From the NCBI RefSeq assembly GCF_002014985.1, contig NZ_MUXU01000027.1, forward strand, positions 1-64,000: DNA of 64,000 bases. Reading direction: 5' to 3'. Positions 8,422-18,187 of the stretch are shown here, in pieces (positions within the stretch are counted from its first letter, which is position 1; every line of letters starts with the position of its first letter). The notes beneath the pieces are model-generated. The model saw nothing but the letters and a program-made list of their open reading frames with translations, ran no database searches and was not told the origin of the DNA. A program made the position numbers and the translations under genes. This DNA comes from Moraxella caviae. GTDB taxonomy: Bacteria; Pseudomonadota; Gammaproteobacteria; Pseudomonadales; Moraxellaceae.

Positions 8422-8435
8422 GGTTGAAACGCCAA

Positions 8436-10124
8436 TCATAATTGCCCATCTGCCACCAGCTGGCGAATGACTTTTTTGTCGTGTTTGCCGACACTGGTTT
8501 TTGGGATTTGCTCCACAAATCTAAGCAGGCTTGGAATGCCATATTTGGGGATAATGCCGCGCTCAAAGGCCTGCTCGGCAAGTGCCAGTACGTCATCAGG
8601 GCTGACGTCATCAAAATTCGGCTTTTTAACCACCAATGCCAGCGGACGCTCGCCCCATTTGTCGTCAGGCACGCCAATCACCGCAATATCCGCCACGCTT
8701 GGGTGCAAGGATAAAATCGTCTCAATCTCCAAAGACGACACCCACTCACCGCCTGATTTGATGGCGTCTTTTAGGCGGTCAGTTACTTTTATCATGCCTT
8801 TGGCATTCATGTGGGCGATGTCTTGAGTGTGCAGATAGCCACCCGTCCACAACTCGTTGCCTGCGTCATGATTTTTAAAGTAACTTTGCGTCAGCCAAGG
8901 CGTACGCACCACCACTTCGCCCACGCTTTCGCCGTCTTGGGGCTGTGCTGCGCCTGTATCCGCCCAAATTTGCAAATCCACCAGCGGGACAGGTGTGCCT
9001 GTACTGGTGCGAATGGCAAGTGAATTTTCCACCGTCAAAGGCTCTTTGGTGTCAAAAGTTGCCACCGTAATCACAGGGCAAGTCTCGCTCATGCCATAGG
9101 CGGTAAAGACTTCAATACCACTGGCAAGGGCGGCTTTGGCAAGTCCTTCTGTCAAGCGTGAGCCGCCAATGATCATTTTTAGCCCGCCAAAATCAAAATC
9201 ACGCGCTTGTCCTTCTTTTAGCATCATCTGCAAGATGGTCGGCACGCAGTGGGTAAAGCTCACTTTGTGCTTGGCAACCAAATCCACAAGCAAACTTGGA
9301 ATGTAACGACCGGGGTAAATTTGTTTTAAACCAATCATGGTTGCCACATAAGGAATGCCCCAGCCATTGACATGAAACATTGGTGTAATCGGCATATACA
9401 CATCGCTGTATCGCAGTCCTACTTGGTCGGGGTTAAGCGCTGCTCCAGCAATCACGCCCATCGCGTGTAAGACGATTTGGCGATGGCTAAAAAACACGCC
9501 TTTTGGGTTGCCTGTTGTGCCAGATGTATAAAAAATCGTGGCGATGGTGTTTTCGTCAAAATCAGGAAAATCAAACGCATCGCTTGCTTTATCCAGCAAA
9601 TTTTCGTATTCGCCCACAGTAAATTCTGGCGCAGGCGTGCCGTGATCGTCCAGCCAGATGACGTGTTCAATGCTTGGTGTGTCATGGGCGCGATTACCAA
9701 TCATTGGTAAAAATTCACCATTAAGCAGTAGGGCTTTTGGTTTGGCATGATTGATGGTGTAGAGAATTTTATCGTCCGATAGGCGGATGTTTACCGTTTG
9801 TAAAATCATGCCAAGCATCGGAATGGCAAAATACGCTTCTAGGTAACGATGGCTGTCCCAGTCCATCACCGCCACCGTATCGCCTTTTTGTAAGCCTAGA
9901 CTTGTCAAGACATTGGCAAGGCGATTGATACGAGCAAAAAACTCACGATAGCTAAATTCACGCTTGTCGGCGTAGTAGATTTTTTGGTCAAGCGAGACGG
10001 CTTTTGGGCGGTTTAATAGCTGCTTGATAATCAGCGGAAAGCCATAAGCGGTGTCGGCAGGGGAGAAGCCTTCTGTCAGGGTGAAGTTTTGTGCCGAATG
10101 GGTGGTTTGTGGTGTGTAAAGCAT
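8436..10124 (-). CDS. Medium/long-chain acyl-CoA ligase (AlkK-like)
   Basis: This 562-residue AMP-forming enzyme should activate fatty acids with ATP and CoA. The P-loop-like motif YTSGTTGNPKG lies at about 199-209, and the A5-type motif TAYGMSETCP near 339. The hinge and ligase motifs lie towards the C-terminus (SGGEWVSSLEIE, KTSVGKHDKK). The overall pattern resembles AlkK and other medium-chain ligases more than E. coli FadD, which is a judgement by eye. The start ATG has a good AAGGA site. It is followed on the same strand by an acyl-CoA dehydrogenase and a rubredoxin reductase, a grouping that suggests hydrocarbon or fatty-acid use. Confidence 0.88.
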   Translation of the reverse strand: MLYTPQTTHSAQNFTLTEGFSPADTAYGFPLIIKQLLNRPKAVSLDQKIYYADKREFSYREFFARINRLANVLTSLGLQKGDTVAVMDWDSHRYLEAYFAIPMLGMILQTVNIRLSDDKILYTINHAKPKALLLNGEFLPMIGNRAHDTPSIEHVIWLDDHGTPAPEFTVGEYENLLDKASDAFDFPDFDENTIATIFYTSGTTGNPKGVFFSHRQIVLHAMGVIAGAALNPDQVGLRYSDVYMPITPMFHVNGWGIPYVATMIGLKQIYPGRYIPSLLVDLVAKHKVSFTHCVPTILQMMLKEGQARDFDFGGLKMIIGGSRLTEGLAKAALASGIEVFTAYGMSETCPVITVATFDTKEPLTVENSLAIRTSTGTPVPLVDLQIWADTGAAQPQDGESVGEVVVRTPWLTQSYFKNHDAGNELWTGGYLHTQDIAHMNAKGMIKVTDRLKDAIKSGGEWVSSLEIETILSLHPSVADIAVIGVPDDKWGERPLALVVKKPNFDDVSPDDVLALAEQAFERGIIPKYGIPSLLRFVEQIPKTSVGKHDKKVIRQLVADGQL

Positions 10125-10385
10125 AGCACGTCCTTGTTTTGAGCCGTTGGTTTGATGGTTGGGTGATTAAAATGCTGTTTAACGGTTTATTGGCATGGCT
10201 GGCTTAGACTTCCTTGTAACTGCGATGTGAATTAAGATAAAACAAAATGCACGGCTTGTAAAGAGCTGAGTAAAAATTTTCCATTTTGCACTGTGCGCTT
10301 TGCACACATTAACACATTCTCACACATTGCAAACCACAAATCCGCCCCCATTAAAGGCAAAGTTTCAATCAATAGGATTTCACAC

Positions 10386-11279
10386 ATGACCAAACAAACA
10401 ACTCACACCGACCAGCGTCAGCGTTTTTTTATTGAGCATTCGCCTGTGCGTGGCGACGTGGTACGCCTGACGGACGCGTATCAGATCGTCATCGCCCAAA
10501 AGCCGTACCCTGCGGCGGTGCGTGCGCTGGTGGGTGAAATGCTGGTGGCGGCAAGTTTGCTCATCAGCACGCTAAAAATTGACGGCAAACTGTCCATTCA
10601 GCTGCAGTCTAATGACGAATCCAGCCTGCTTAATTGGGCGATGGCAGAGTGCGACCACACAGGCGCAGTGCGTGCGCTGGCGGGCTTTGTGCCGTCTGAT
10701 GCGTGGGCGGATAAGCGCACAAGCCGCGAAGCCTTTGCCGAACTTGGGCAAGGCGTGCTGTTCATCAGCATTCACCCAGAAAAAGGCGAGAGTTATCAAG
10801 GCATTGTGGAGCGTGTGAGCGATGATTTGGGCGAGTGTTTGGCGCATTATCAAAAGCAATCAGCGCAGATTCCAACCTTAATCAAACTTGCCACGAACGA
10901 CACCAGCGCAGGCGGGATTTTGGTGCAATTATTGCCACGCACGGACGAAGATAAAGACGCTGACCCTGATTTGTGGGATCGTTTGTCGGCATTGACCGCC
11001 ACCATCGCGCCTGACGAGCTGACCGATTTGCCAGCGGACGAGCTGTTGTATCGCTTATACCACGAAGAAAATGTGGTGTTGCCAGACGCGGCGGCGCTGC
11101 ATTTTGCTTGCACTTGCTCTTATGATAAAAGCGCAGGCGCAATCGTGCAGCTTGGGCATGAAGAAGCCCTTCAAGCCTTACAAGCGCATGGCGGCAGTTT
11201 GACGCTGGATTGCGGATTTTGTGGTGCGGAATATCAATTTGACAAAGCGGCGATTGATGGGCTATTTGCCGATGCGTGA
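10386..11279 (+). CDS. hslO: Redox-regulated chaperone Hsp33
   Basis: This 297-residue cytoplasmic holdase is activated by oxidation. The C-terminal zinc switch is present: CTCS followed about 30 residues later by CGFC, giving four Cys. The start at 10386 follows AGGA with correct spacing. A frame open from 10293 would add 31 residues with no homology to the usual N-terminus. Length agrees with E. coli Hsp33 (about 290). It is monocistronic with a strong terminator. Confidence 0.93.
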   Translation: MTKQTTHTDQRQRFFIEHSPVRGDVVRLTDAYQIVIAQKPYPAAVRALVGEMLVAASLLISTLKIDGKLSIQLQSNDESSLLNWAMAECDHTGAVRALAGFVPSDAWADKRTSREAFAELGQGVLFISIHPEKGESYQGIVERVSDDLGECLAHYQKQSAQIPTLIKLATNDTSAGGILVQLLPRTDEDKDADPDLWDRLSALTATIAPDELTDLPADELLYRLYHEENVVLPDAAALHFACTCSYDKSAGAIVQLGHEEALQALQAHGGSLTLDCGFCGAEYQFDKAAIDGLFADA

Positions 11280-11340
11280 TGGGATTTGGTGAAATTGCGC
11301 TTTGAGTAAATCTTTAAAATCTTTACATAACGCCCAAACA

Positions 11341-11376
11341 AAAAACCCTGAAAAAGCGATTTTCAGGGTTTTTTGC
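11341..11376 (+). terminator. Terminator after hslO
   Basis: A 14-bp stem, AAAAACCCTGAAAA with TTTTCAGGGTTTTT, with a 5-base loop and a T run. Confidence 0.88.
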
Positions 11377-11397
11377 TGTGATGCTAAAAGGTCAATC

Positions 11398-11480
11398 TTG
11401 GCGAATTAAAATTTAACCAATCAAGACACAAGCAATTAAAATACAAGCAATTAAGACTTGGCGAATTAAGATTCAACCAA
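11398..11480. repeat. 60-bp-offset partial duplication at the azurin 3' end
   Basis: A 23-bp segment (CTTGGCGAATTAA followed by ATT and AACCAA) at 11398-11420 is repeated at 11458-11480 with two mismatches. A shorter AAGCAATTAA word occurs twice between them. The right copy contains the azurin stop codon; the left copy is non-coding. Confidence 0.6.
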
Positions 11481-12074
11481 AGTAACTTTGCCTTTCATCA
11501 CGCCCACATGACCCGGGAATGAGCAGAAAAACTCGTAATTGCCATCGGTCAGTTTGGTTGGGTCGATGGTGAAAGTGGTTTCTTCGCCGCCGCCAATCAA
11601 TTCGCTGGCAGCCACCACGCGCTCATCGCCAGCTTTGATAAAGCCAGCCGCTGCACCTGCTGCTGCGCCATCTGCCGCTACGGCGGTTACGTCATCGGCT
11701 TTGGTGATGACGATGTTATGACCCATAGAAGCGCGTGGCATTTTGCCAGTGTGTTTTAGCGTTACCACAAATTCTGGGCAGGCTTTGTTCACTTGCAAGG
11801 TGCTGGTGTTGAACTTCATTTTGTCGTCTGATTCTACGATGGCGGTGCATTTTTCGTCCACCACAGCAGCCGTTTCTTCAGTTTTTGCTTCTTCGGCTGG
11901 AGTTTCGGTGGTTTCTGTCGCTTCGGTCGCTTCAGTAGTTTCAGCGGCTTCTTGTGCTGGTGCTTCAGCTGGCGCAGCGGTTTCAGCTGGTGCTGGAGTT
12001 TCGGCTGGTTTATCGCCGCCGCACGCAGTCAAACCAAGTGCAGCCAAAGACAGTAGGGCTAGTTGTGCTTTCAT
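11466..12074 (-). CDS. laz: Lipid-modified azurin (blue copper lipoprotein)
   Basis: This 202-residue protein is a type-1 copper electron carrier predicted to be anchored by lipid. A signal peptide ends in the lipobox LTAC (Cys 18). A long Ala/Glu/Thr/Pro linker with PAE and TEAT repeats (about 19-70) leads to an azurin domain. Copper ligands are visible: His in SMGHN, then Cys, His and Met in [11 protein letters not shown]. This arrangement matches the Laz/H.8-type azurin of Neisseria. The start at 12074 has a GAAGGA site; the frame upstream is not homologous. The CGGDKPAET start of the mature protein recurs in two binding lipoproteins at 18-20 kb. Confidence 0.9.
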   Translation of the reverse strand: MKAQLALLSLAALGLTACGGDKPAETPAPAETAAPAEAPAQEAAETTEATEATETTETPAEEAKTEETAAVVDEKCTAIVESDDKMKFNTSTLQVNKACPEFVVTLKHTGKMPRASMGHNIVITKADDVTAVAADGAAAGAAAGFIKAGDERVVAASELIGGGEETTFTIDPTKLTDGNYEFFCSFPGHVGVMKGKVTLVES

Positions 12075-12223
12075 AATCATTCCTTCAAATTGGCAAATAC
12101 GGTGAATCGCCGTGTTTGCATGGGCTAACGGATTTGGGCGAATGCGGTTTAGGCTTGGCAATTTGGCTGGACGTTTGCTGATTTGCTTTGTCTGGCGAAT
12201 TGCCTTGAGCGTTTGCTGAATTG

Positions 12224-12286
12224 AACCGTGCTAAGTTTAACCGCGCTAAAACTCAACCGTGTTAAAATTTAACCGTGCTAAGTTTA
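12224..12286. repeat. Four degenerate 15-16 bp tandem repeats
   Basis: Four units based on AACCGTGCTAAGTTTA follow each other head to tail, about 150 bp upstream of the azurin start. They have one to five differences between units. They may be slippage products or an operator array. Confidence 0.6.
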
Positions 12287-12450
12287 GCGGTAACTTTCAC
12301 CCAAAGAACATTCATAAAAAATATATCTTTATACCGCCTATTTTACACCTTTGGTGTGGCGATGACAAGCTGTCAATGCGTGCTTTTGGCAAGTGCTTTA
12401 CAACTAAAAATCAAAAATACCTTGCCAAAATGCGCCATTCATTTTAAGCG

Positions 12451-15216
12451 TCAGCCTGTATTGCGCAAGCCTGTGGCAATGCCAGCAATCGCCACCATCA
12501 GCGCCTGATCCAGCGGCGTGTCGGCAGCTTTTTCATGAGTGGCGATGTATTCACGGCGGCGGCGCATGATTTCTGCTTGCAAATAATGCAGTGGCATCAG
12601 GTACGACTGGCGCAGTTGCAGGATTTTTTCCAGTTCGCTGTTGTCGCTGAGTAGGGCGGATTGAGTCTTGAGTGTCAAAAGCACTTCAATAGACACCGCC
12701 AAGCGCGCACGCAGCACTTCGCCAAGCTCAATCAAGGCTTTATCGTCCGTCAGATGACTTTCATAATAATGTGCAATGTCCACGTCCGCCTTAAAAAGCA
12801 CCATCTCTAGCATATCAATGAGCGTGTGAAAATACGGCCATTGGCTAAGCATGGTTTCTAGCAGCGGCTTTTTATCATGCTCAAGCGCCCACCAAAGTGC
12901 CGTGCCAGTGCCAAGCCACGCAGGCAACATCAGGCGAATTTGTGTCCATGCAAACACCCAAGGAATCGCACGCAGACTTTCCACGCCGCCGCTTGCCACA
13001 CGCTTGGCAGGACGTGAACCCAGCGGCAAAAGCTGCAGCTCCAGCTCTGGTGTAACCGTGCGCAAATAACGCACAAAATCAGGCGTTTCACGCACCACTT
13101 GCCGATAATTGCCCAGCGATACTTGCGTCATTTCGTTCATGAGCGCACGCCACTCGTCTTTTGGTGCAGGCGGTGGCAGCAGCGTGGCTTTGAGCGTGGC
13201 GGCGGTGTAGATTTCCAGCGTTTGCATGGCGATGGCAGGCAAGCCAAATTTAAAACGAATCATCTCGCCTTGCTCGGTTACACGGATTGAGCCGTCAATA
13301 GACCCCGGTGGCTGTGCGTACAGCGCTTGATGGGTGGGCGCACCGCCACGGCTGACTGAGCCGCCACGACCATGAAACAGTGTCAGGCGCACGCCATGTT
13401 TTTTGGCGATGGCAGTCAGAGCTTCTTGAGCGCGGTATTGCGCCCAGTTTGCCGCCATAAATCCTGCGTCTTTGGCAGAATCCGAATAGCCAATCATGAT
13501 TTCTAAATGCCCGCGAATACGGGATTTGTACAGCGGCATGGCAAGCAGGCTGTCAATGGTGTCAGCGGCATTGCCCAAATCGTCCAGCGTCTCAAACAGC
13601 GGCACGACACGCAAGGGCTTACTCACGCCAGCTTCTTTTTGTAAAAGCATGACTGCCAAGATGTCGCTGGCGTTTTTCGCCATAGAAATCACATACGCAC
13701 CCAGTGCATCGCTTGGCTGGCTGGCAAGCATACGAAACGTGGCAAGCACTTCTTGGACACGCTCGTTTTGGGCGGTGTCGCCTTGTTCGCCCAGCACTTC
13801 GCTCAGACGGCCTGCAGCGGCGGCTTTGTAGACGCTTGAGCTGACGAGCGGACGCTTACTTGCCAACTCACTCACCAGCCACGCACGCTTACTGGCTTCG
13901 CTCCATGAGCCGTATTCGCCCAAGCCCAGATAAGACGTGATGGCGGACAGCGCTTCGGTGTGGCGAGTGGATTCTTGGCGAATGTCTAGGCGTGCCATAG
14001 AAATGCCAAACGCACCCACACGGCGAATCACGTCTAAAAGCGTGCCATCTGCAATCTGCGTCATGCCGCACGCCACCAGCGATTGATGGCAGGCAAGCAG
14101 CGGCTCAAGCAGCTCATCGGTATGTGTAATCACGCCTGTGCTGTCCATGCGCTCGCCACGCAGGCGTGCGTCTAGGTAGCGCACGGTGGCGGTCAGGCGA
14201 TCTCTGATGTTACGCAGGCGTTCACGATACGGTTCGCTGTGATGATTGACGCTGTCGGCAAATTCTGGCGTGCATTCTTGCATGGACAGCTCCCAGCGCA
14301 GATTGCCGATGTCTTGTAGGTATAATTTGGCAGCGGCAAGCCGAGATTGGGTGATGACTTCGTTGGTAACGCTGTGGGTAACGTTTGGGTTGCCATCACG
14401 GTCGCCGCCCATCCAAGACGCAAAGCGCACAGGCGCAGCACCGATGGGCAGGCGTTTGCCGCAGGCGTGAAAGGCTAAGTCGTCCAATTTACGCACAAAT
14501 TTTGGCACCGTCTGCCACAGCGTATTTTCAATGGTGGCAAAGCCCCATTTGGCTTCATCAACAGGCGTGGGGCGCACGGTGCGAATTTCATTGGTGTGCC
14601 ACGCCGCCACAATTTCACGCTCTAGGCGTGCTAGTGCGTCCGCGCGCTCGCTGTCGGTGAGTTTGCGCTCGGACAGCTCAGCAAGGCAGCTGCTGATGTC
14701 GTCATATTTTTGAATCAGCGTGCGGCGGCTGACTTCGGTGGGGTGGGCGGTCAGCACCAGCTCAATGGACAGCTTGCACAGCGTGGCGTATAAGTCGTCC
14801 GCACTGGTGGCAGCGTCTTTGATGTCGGCAAACACACGCTCTAGGGCGTTGTCTTGGGTCAGTGTAGCGGTGTCGTTTTCGTGGCGGCGGCGCAGGCGCA
14901 CTTTGTGGTATTGCTCAGCGATGTTGGCAAGCGTCAAAAACTGCGCCAACGCACGAGACAGCGGCAGCATTTCATCGTTTGGCAGCTTGCCAAAAAAGTC
15001 GCTCAACTCACCACGCGCGCTTGGGTCTTGGTGGATTTTTTGGCTCAGCGTGCGGATGTGGGCGACGTGTTCTCGTAATTTGGGATTGGCTTGCTCGGCT
15101 AAGGTTTTTTCTAGCAAATCGCCCAAAAGTTTTAGGTCTTGGTGCAGCTCAAAATTTGGGTGCGATGGGTTGATGACTGCGTTTTTGGTGGATTTGTCGT
15201 CTTGCGGCTGGCTCAT
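12451..15216 (-). CDS. ppc: Phosphoenolpyruvate carboxylase
   Basis: This 921-residue cytoplasmic enzyme carboxylates phosphoenolpyruvate to oxaloacetate, refilling the citric acid cycle. Family signatures are present: LTAHPTEVSRRT with the catalytic His near 157, GYSDSAKDAG near 590, FHGRGGSVSRGG near 620, and the invariant C-terminal GLRNTG that ends the protein. Full length compares well with the E. coli enzyme (883). It stands alone, with no clear terminator on the 12.4 kb side. Confidence 0.96.
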   Translation of the reverse strand: MSQPQDDKSTKNAVINPSHPNFELHQDLKLLGDLLEKTLAEQANPKLREHVAHIRTLSQKIHQDPSARGELSDFFGKLPNDEMLPLSRALAQFLTLANIAEQYHKVRLRRRHENDTATLTQDNALERVFADIKDAATSADDLYATLCKLSIELVLTAHPTEVSRRTLIQKYDDISSCLAELSERKLTDSERADALARLEREIVAAWHTNEIRTVRPTPVDEAKWGFATIENTLWQTVPKFVRKLDDLAFHACGKRLPIGAAPVRFASWMGGDRDGNPNVTHSVTNEVITQSRLAAAKLYLQDIGNLRWELSMQECTPEFADSVNHHSEPYRERLRNIRDRLTATVRYLDARLRGERMDSTGVITHTDELLEPLLACHQSLVACGMTQIADGTLLDVIRRVGAFGISMARLDIRQESTRHTEALSAITSYLGLGEYGSWSEASKRAWLVSELASKRPLVSSSVYKAAAAGRLSEVLGEQGDTAQNERVQEVLATFRMLASQPSDALGAYVISMAKNASDILAVMLLQKEAGVSKPLRVVPLFETLDDLGNAADTIDSLLAMPLYKSRIRGHLEIMIGYSDSAKDAGFMAANWAQYRAQEALTAIAKKHGVRLTLFHGRGGSVSRGGAPTHQALYAQPPGSIDGSIRVTEQGEMIRFKFGLPAIAMQTLEIYTAATLKATLLPPPAPKDEWRALMNEMTQVSLGNYRQVVRETPDFVRYLRTVTPELELQLLPLGSRPAKRVASGGVESLRAIPWVFAWTQIRLMLPAWLGTGTALWWALEHDKKPLLETMLSQWPYFHTLIDMLEMVLFKADVDIAHYYESHLTDDKALIELGEVLRARLAVSIEVLLTLKTQSALLSDNSELEKILQLRQSYLMPLHYLQAEIMRRRREYIATHEKAADTPLDQALMVAIAGIATGLRNTG

Positions 15217-15367
15217 GGCGTTGTCCTGATTGTTTTTGTTAGGTTTTATACTCTACGCCTTTTGCGCGCCAAGGTCAAGCCCTGCGATGTGGGGTTTGTT
15301 TTGGAGAAATTTGATAAAATGATTGGGTGGTTTGTGGGTTGGTTGATAGCCGTAAATTGGGTTGGTC
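15217..15367. other. ppc upstream region
   Basis: AT-rich non-coding sequence between ppc and the palindromic repeat at 15368. It must hold the ppc promoter; I see no clear consensus boxes. Confidence 0.4.
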
Positions 15368-15457
15368 GTAAGTTGGGTTAGCGAAGCGTAGCCCAACATT
15401 CCATGGGGTAAATTTAAACTCAAACGTTGGGTTTTCGCTCTGCTCAACCCAACTTAC
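15368..15457. repeat. Complete palindromic double-hairpin repeat
   Basis: The 90-bp element begins GTAAGTTGGGTT and ends AACCCAACTTAC. Each half is itself a hairpin (GTTGGGTT...GCCCAAC and GTTGGGTT...AACCCAAC), separated by an AT-rich spacer. Related copies lie at 35952 and 48158, with fragments at 1, 4498, 25126, 35905, 36041 and 48090. Confidence 0.85.
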
Positions 15458-15490
15458 CAACTTCACTCAATCCAACCGCCGACCAACAAA

Positions 15491-15525
15491 AAACCCAAAA
15501 CCTGCGCTTGGTTTTGGGTTTATTT
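15491..15525 (-). terminator. Terminator after the amino-acid ABC permease
   Basis: A perfect 12-bp stem, AAACCCAAAACC with GGTTTTGGGTTT, has a 7-base loop and a T-rich tail on the minus strand. Confidence 0.85.
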
Positions 15526-15543
15526 TTATGCCAAATAGAAAAT

Positions 15544-16272
15544 TTACGGCTGGGCGGCAGACTGCGCCAAGACTTGTGGCACATAGCGTTTGTGCTTATT
15601 GATGTAGCGTTCAAACACTCTAAAGCCAAACAGCAGCACCCACGAAATCACCAGATAAATCACGCCAGCGGCAAAATAAATCTCAAGCGGCAAGTAGGTC
15701 TTGGCGATGATAGCTTTGGCGGTATAAGTCAAATCCACCACCGTGATGGTAGAAGCCAGCGCACTGCCTTTGAGCATAAAAATCACTTCGTTGCTGTAGG
15801 CTGGCACCATGATGCCAAAGGCGCGTGGCAAGGTGATGCGGCGCAGTTTTTGCCATTTTGACATACCGATGGCGTCCGCAGCTTCCAGCTCGCCTTTTGG
15901 CACGGCAGCCACCGCGCCACGCACGATTTCAGCGATGTAGGCTGACGTATTTAGCGTAAAGGCGATGATGGCGCACCAGTACGGCTGGCTGAACACAGGC
16001 TCCCACAGCACGCTGTCTCTGACGATGTCAAATTGCCCAAGACCATAATAAATCAAGAAAATCTGCACCAACAGCGGCGTGCCACGAAAAAAGAAAATAT
16101 AAGCAAAAGGCAAGGCGGCAATCAGTGGGTTTTTAGATGAGCGCACCAAGCCCAAAATCACGCCAAACACCAAGCCCAAAGCGCACGACAACGCCACCAG
16201 CTCAATGGTGGTAACAGACGCTTTGAGCAAATCTGGAAAATAAGTGAAAATGGCTTGCCAATTCCAATTCAT
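15544..16272 (-). CDS. Polar amino-acid ABC transporter permease, HisM type
   Basis: This 242-residue inner-membrane permease has the HisM/ArtM architecture, with five hydrophobic segments. The EAA-like loop with G near ELEAADAIGMSKWQ is at about 140-153. The chosen ATG at 16272 overlaps the stop of the upstream permease by 4 bp (ATGA), indicating translational coupling. The longer frame to 16335 would overlap the neighbour by 67 bp. It probably forms a heterodimer with the HisQ-type permease. The substrate is a polar or basic amino acid by family. Confidence 0.87.
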   Translation of the reverse strand: MNWNWQAIFTYFPDLLKASVTTIELVALSCALGLVFGVILGLVRSSKNPLIAALPFAYIFFFRGTPLLVQIFLIYYGLGQFDIVRDSVLWEPVFSQPYWCAIIAFTLNTSAYIAEIVRGAVAAVPKGELEAADAIGMSKWQKLRRITLPRAFGIMVPAYSNEVIFMLKGSALASTITVVDLTYTAKAIIAKTYLPLEIYFAAGVIYLVISWVLLFGFRVFERYINKHKRYVPQVLAQSAAQP

Positions 16273-16991
16273 GACGCACCCCCTTTGCCAGCGGCTAGGC
16301 GTTTGGCGTAGCGGGCGGCAGGATTGGCGCGCCACTCACCCCAAGACATCAAGGCGGTGATGACAATCGTCAAGCACAGATAAATCAGCGCTGCTGCCAA
16401 ATAAAAGGTGAATGCCTGCTGGGTGGACTGTGCTGCACGCGCACTAAAATACATCAAATCTTTTAGACCGATGACCGACACCAAAGCGGTGTCTTTGAGT
16501 AAAACCAGCGCCAAGTTACCAAGCCCCGGCAACGCCACCATCCACATTTGCGGCAAAATAATGCGCCAAAAGGTCTGAAATGGACGCATACCAAGGCTTT
16601 GAGCGGATTCCCATTGTCCTTTTGGAATCTCTTCAATCGCCATACGAAAAACTTCGGTGGCATACGCGCCAAACATGATGGACAACGCCGCCACGCCCGC
16701 CCAAAAATGGCTGACATCAATGCGACCTGTGTAATTGAACTGCTTGGCGACCATCATGATGATGGCACTGCCGCCAAAATAGATGAAAAACACCACGAGC
16801 AGCTCAGGAATGCCACGCACAACGGTGGTGTAAATATCGGCAAGTTTCTTAAAAATCCAAATGCCCGAGAGTTTGGCAAGTGCGCCAAGCAGACCGAACA
16901 ACAGCCCAAAAATTAGGCTTGTCAGTCCCAATTTGATGGTAACTATCGTGCCTTGTAAGAGTAGTGGGCCATAGCCTTGCAGGTCAAACAC
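16269..16991 (-). CDS. Polar amino-acid ABC transporter permease, HisQ type
   Basis: This 240-residue permease of the His/Glu/Gln/Arg family has five hydrophobic segments and an EAA loop (QWESAQSLGMRPFQ, about 127-140). The start is GTG at 16991 with AAGG nine bases upstream. It pairs with the HisM-type permease, whose start overlaps its stop. A 211-bp gap separates it from the first binding-protein gene. Confidence 0.86.
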   Translation of the reverse strand: MFDLQGYGPLLLQGTIVTIKLGLTSLIFGLLFGLLGALAKLSGIWIFKKLADIYTTVVRGIPELLVVFFIYFGGSAIIMMVAKQFNYTGRIDVSHFWAGVAALSIMFGAYATEVFRMAIEEIPKGQWESAQSLGMRPFQTFWRIILPQMWMVALPGLGNLALVLLKDTALVSVIGLKDLMYFSARAAQSTQQAFTFYLAAALIYLCLTIVITALMSWGEWRANPAARYAKRLAAGKGGAS

Positions 16992-17202
16992 GTTCTTTTA
17001 CCTTAATGCCGCCACGGTATGCAGCGTGCCGTGATGGTGATGATGGAGTGAAACAAAAAGATGAGTAAAATACAATAGCAAAATATGCAGTCAGGAAAAT
17101 CAATCCCAAACCGCATATTTTACCAAGACTTGCGATTATCGGCAAACTTTTTTGCTTGCCGATGTGCGCTTGTCGGTTTTGGTGTCAAATTGGCGCACTG
17201 AC

Positions 17203-17982
17203 TTATTTGCTGGTGTTTGCCGCCATTTCGCCAAAATGTTCGGTAACCAGCTTATCATAAGTGCCGTCTGCCTTGATGTCGGCAAGCGCTTGGTTGAATT
17301 TCGCCAAAAGTTCGGCATCTTCAGGATTGACAGCGATGGCGAAGTGGTCGTTGATGTCAATCGGTGCGCCTTTGATGGTGAAATTTTTGCCCAAATCACT
17401 GCCAAGCCACGTCAAAGCTGGCAATAAATCCGCCACCATCGCGTCCGCGCGTCCATTGCCCAAGTCCAAAAAGGCGTTATCCAGCGTGTTATACAACTGG
17501 GCTTTGGCGTTTGGGTGGGTCGCTTCTAGCCATTGGCTTGAGATGGTTGAGCCTTGAGCGGCGATTTTAGCGCCTGCGATGTCGCTTGCGTTATTTGGGT
17601 CAAAGGCAGAATCTTGGCGTGCCAAAAATACTAGGCTGTTTGAGTAATATGGCTCGCTGAATGCCACTTGCTCGCTGCGCTCTGGCGTAACCGACATGGC
17701 AGAGATGATGGCATCAAATTTACCGCCTTTTAGTGCAGGAATGATGCCGTCCCAATCTTGGGCGCTGATTTGACATTCTACCGCCATGCGCGCGCACAGC
17801 TCGTGGGTGATGTCCACGTCAAAGCCGCCAAGCGTGCTGTCAGCGTTGGTGTGGTTGAATGGAGCGTACGCGCCTTCGGTGGCAATGCGCAGGGTTTGCT
17901 CGTTGGTGGCAGTGCTGTTGCCGCCGCTGCAGCCAGCCAAGGCAAAAGCCGCCAAAAGTGCAGTAAGAGTGCGTTTAAACAT
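17203..17982 (-). CDS. Amino-acid-binding lipoprotein (binding protein 1)
   Basis: This 259-residue bacterial extracellular solute-binding protein family 3 member has a lipobox LAGC at Cys 17. The binding core has the usual TEGAYAPFN and GFDVDI motifs and an SAMSVTPERS turn. The frame extends to 18042, but the ATG at 17982 starts the signal peptide directly and is preferred. It is separated from the next binding protein by a terminator and lies 211 bp before the permease genes. It is clearly paralogous to the genes at 18252 and 19041. Confidence 0.88.
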   Translation of the reverse strand: MFKRTLTALLAAFALAGCSGGNSTATNEQTLRIATEGAYAPFNHTNADSTLGGFDVDITHELCARMAVECQISAQDWDGIIPALKGGKFDAIISAMSVTPERSEQVAFSEPYYSNSLVFLARQDSAFDPNNASDIAGAKIAAQGSTISSQWLEATHPNAKAQLYNTLDNAFLDLGNGRADAMVADLLPALTWLGSDLGKNFTIKGAPIDINDHFAIAVNPEDAELLAKFNQALADIKADGTYDKLVTEHFGEMAANTSK

Positions 17983-18187
17983 AGACAATTCCTTGTGTGG
18001 TGATGGGTTGGGTTTTGTTCGTTTGATTTGGCATATCGCCAAGCTCGTTTCAATCGGTATTGACGAGCGTAAAACTTTCTAATAATACACGTTTTTGTTG
18101 TGTTTGTGTATCTTTTATTGGTTTGGCGTGCGATTTTTTAAAATTTGGCAAGTTGGCAAGGCATAATCGATAAGGTGTAAGCGCTAA

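Noticed and set aside
14720..15229. 169-residue plus-strand frame within ppc
   Set aside because: It is the antisense shadow of a full-length, clearly conserved ppc; Ser-rich composition is typical of such shadows.
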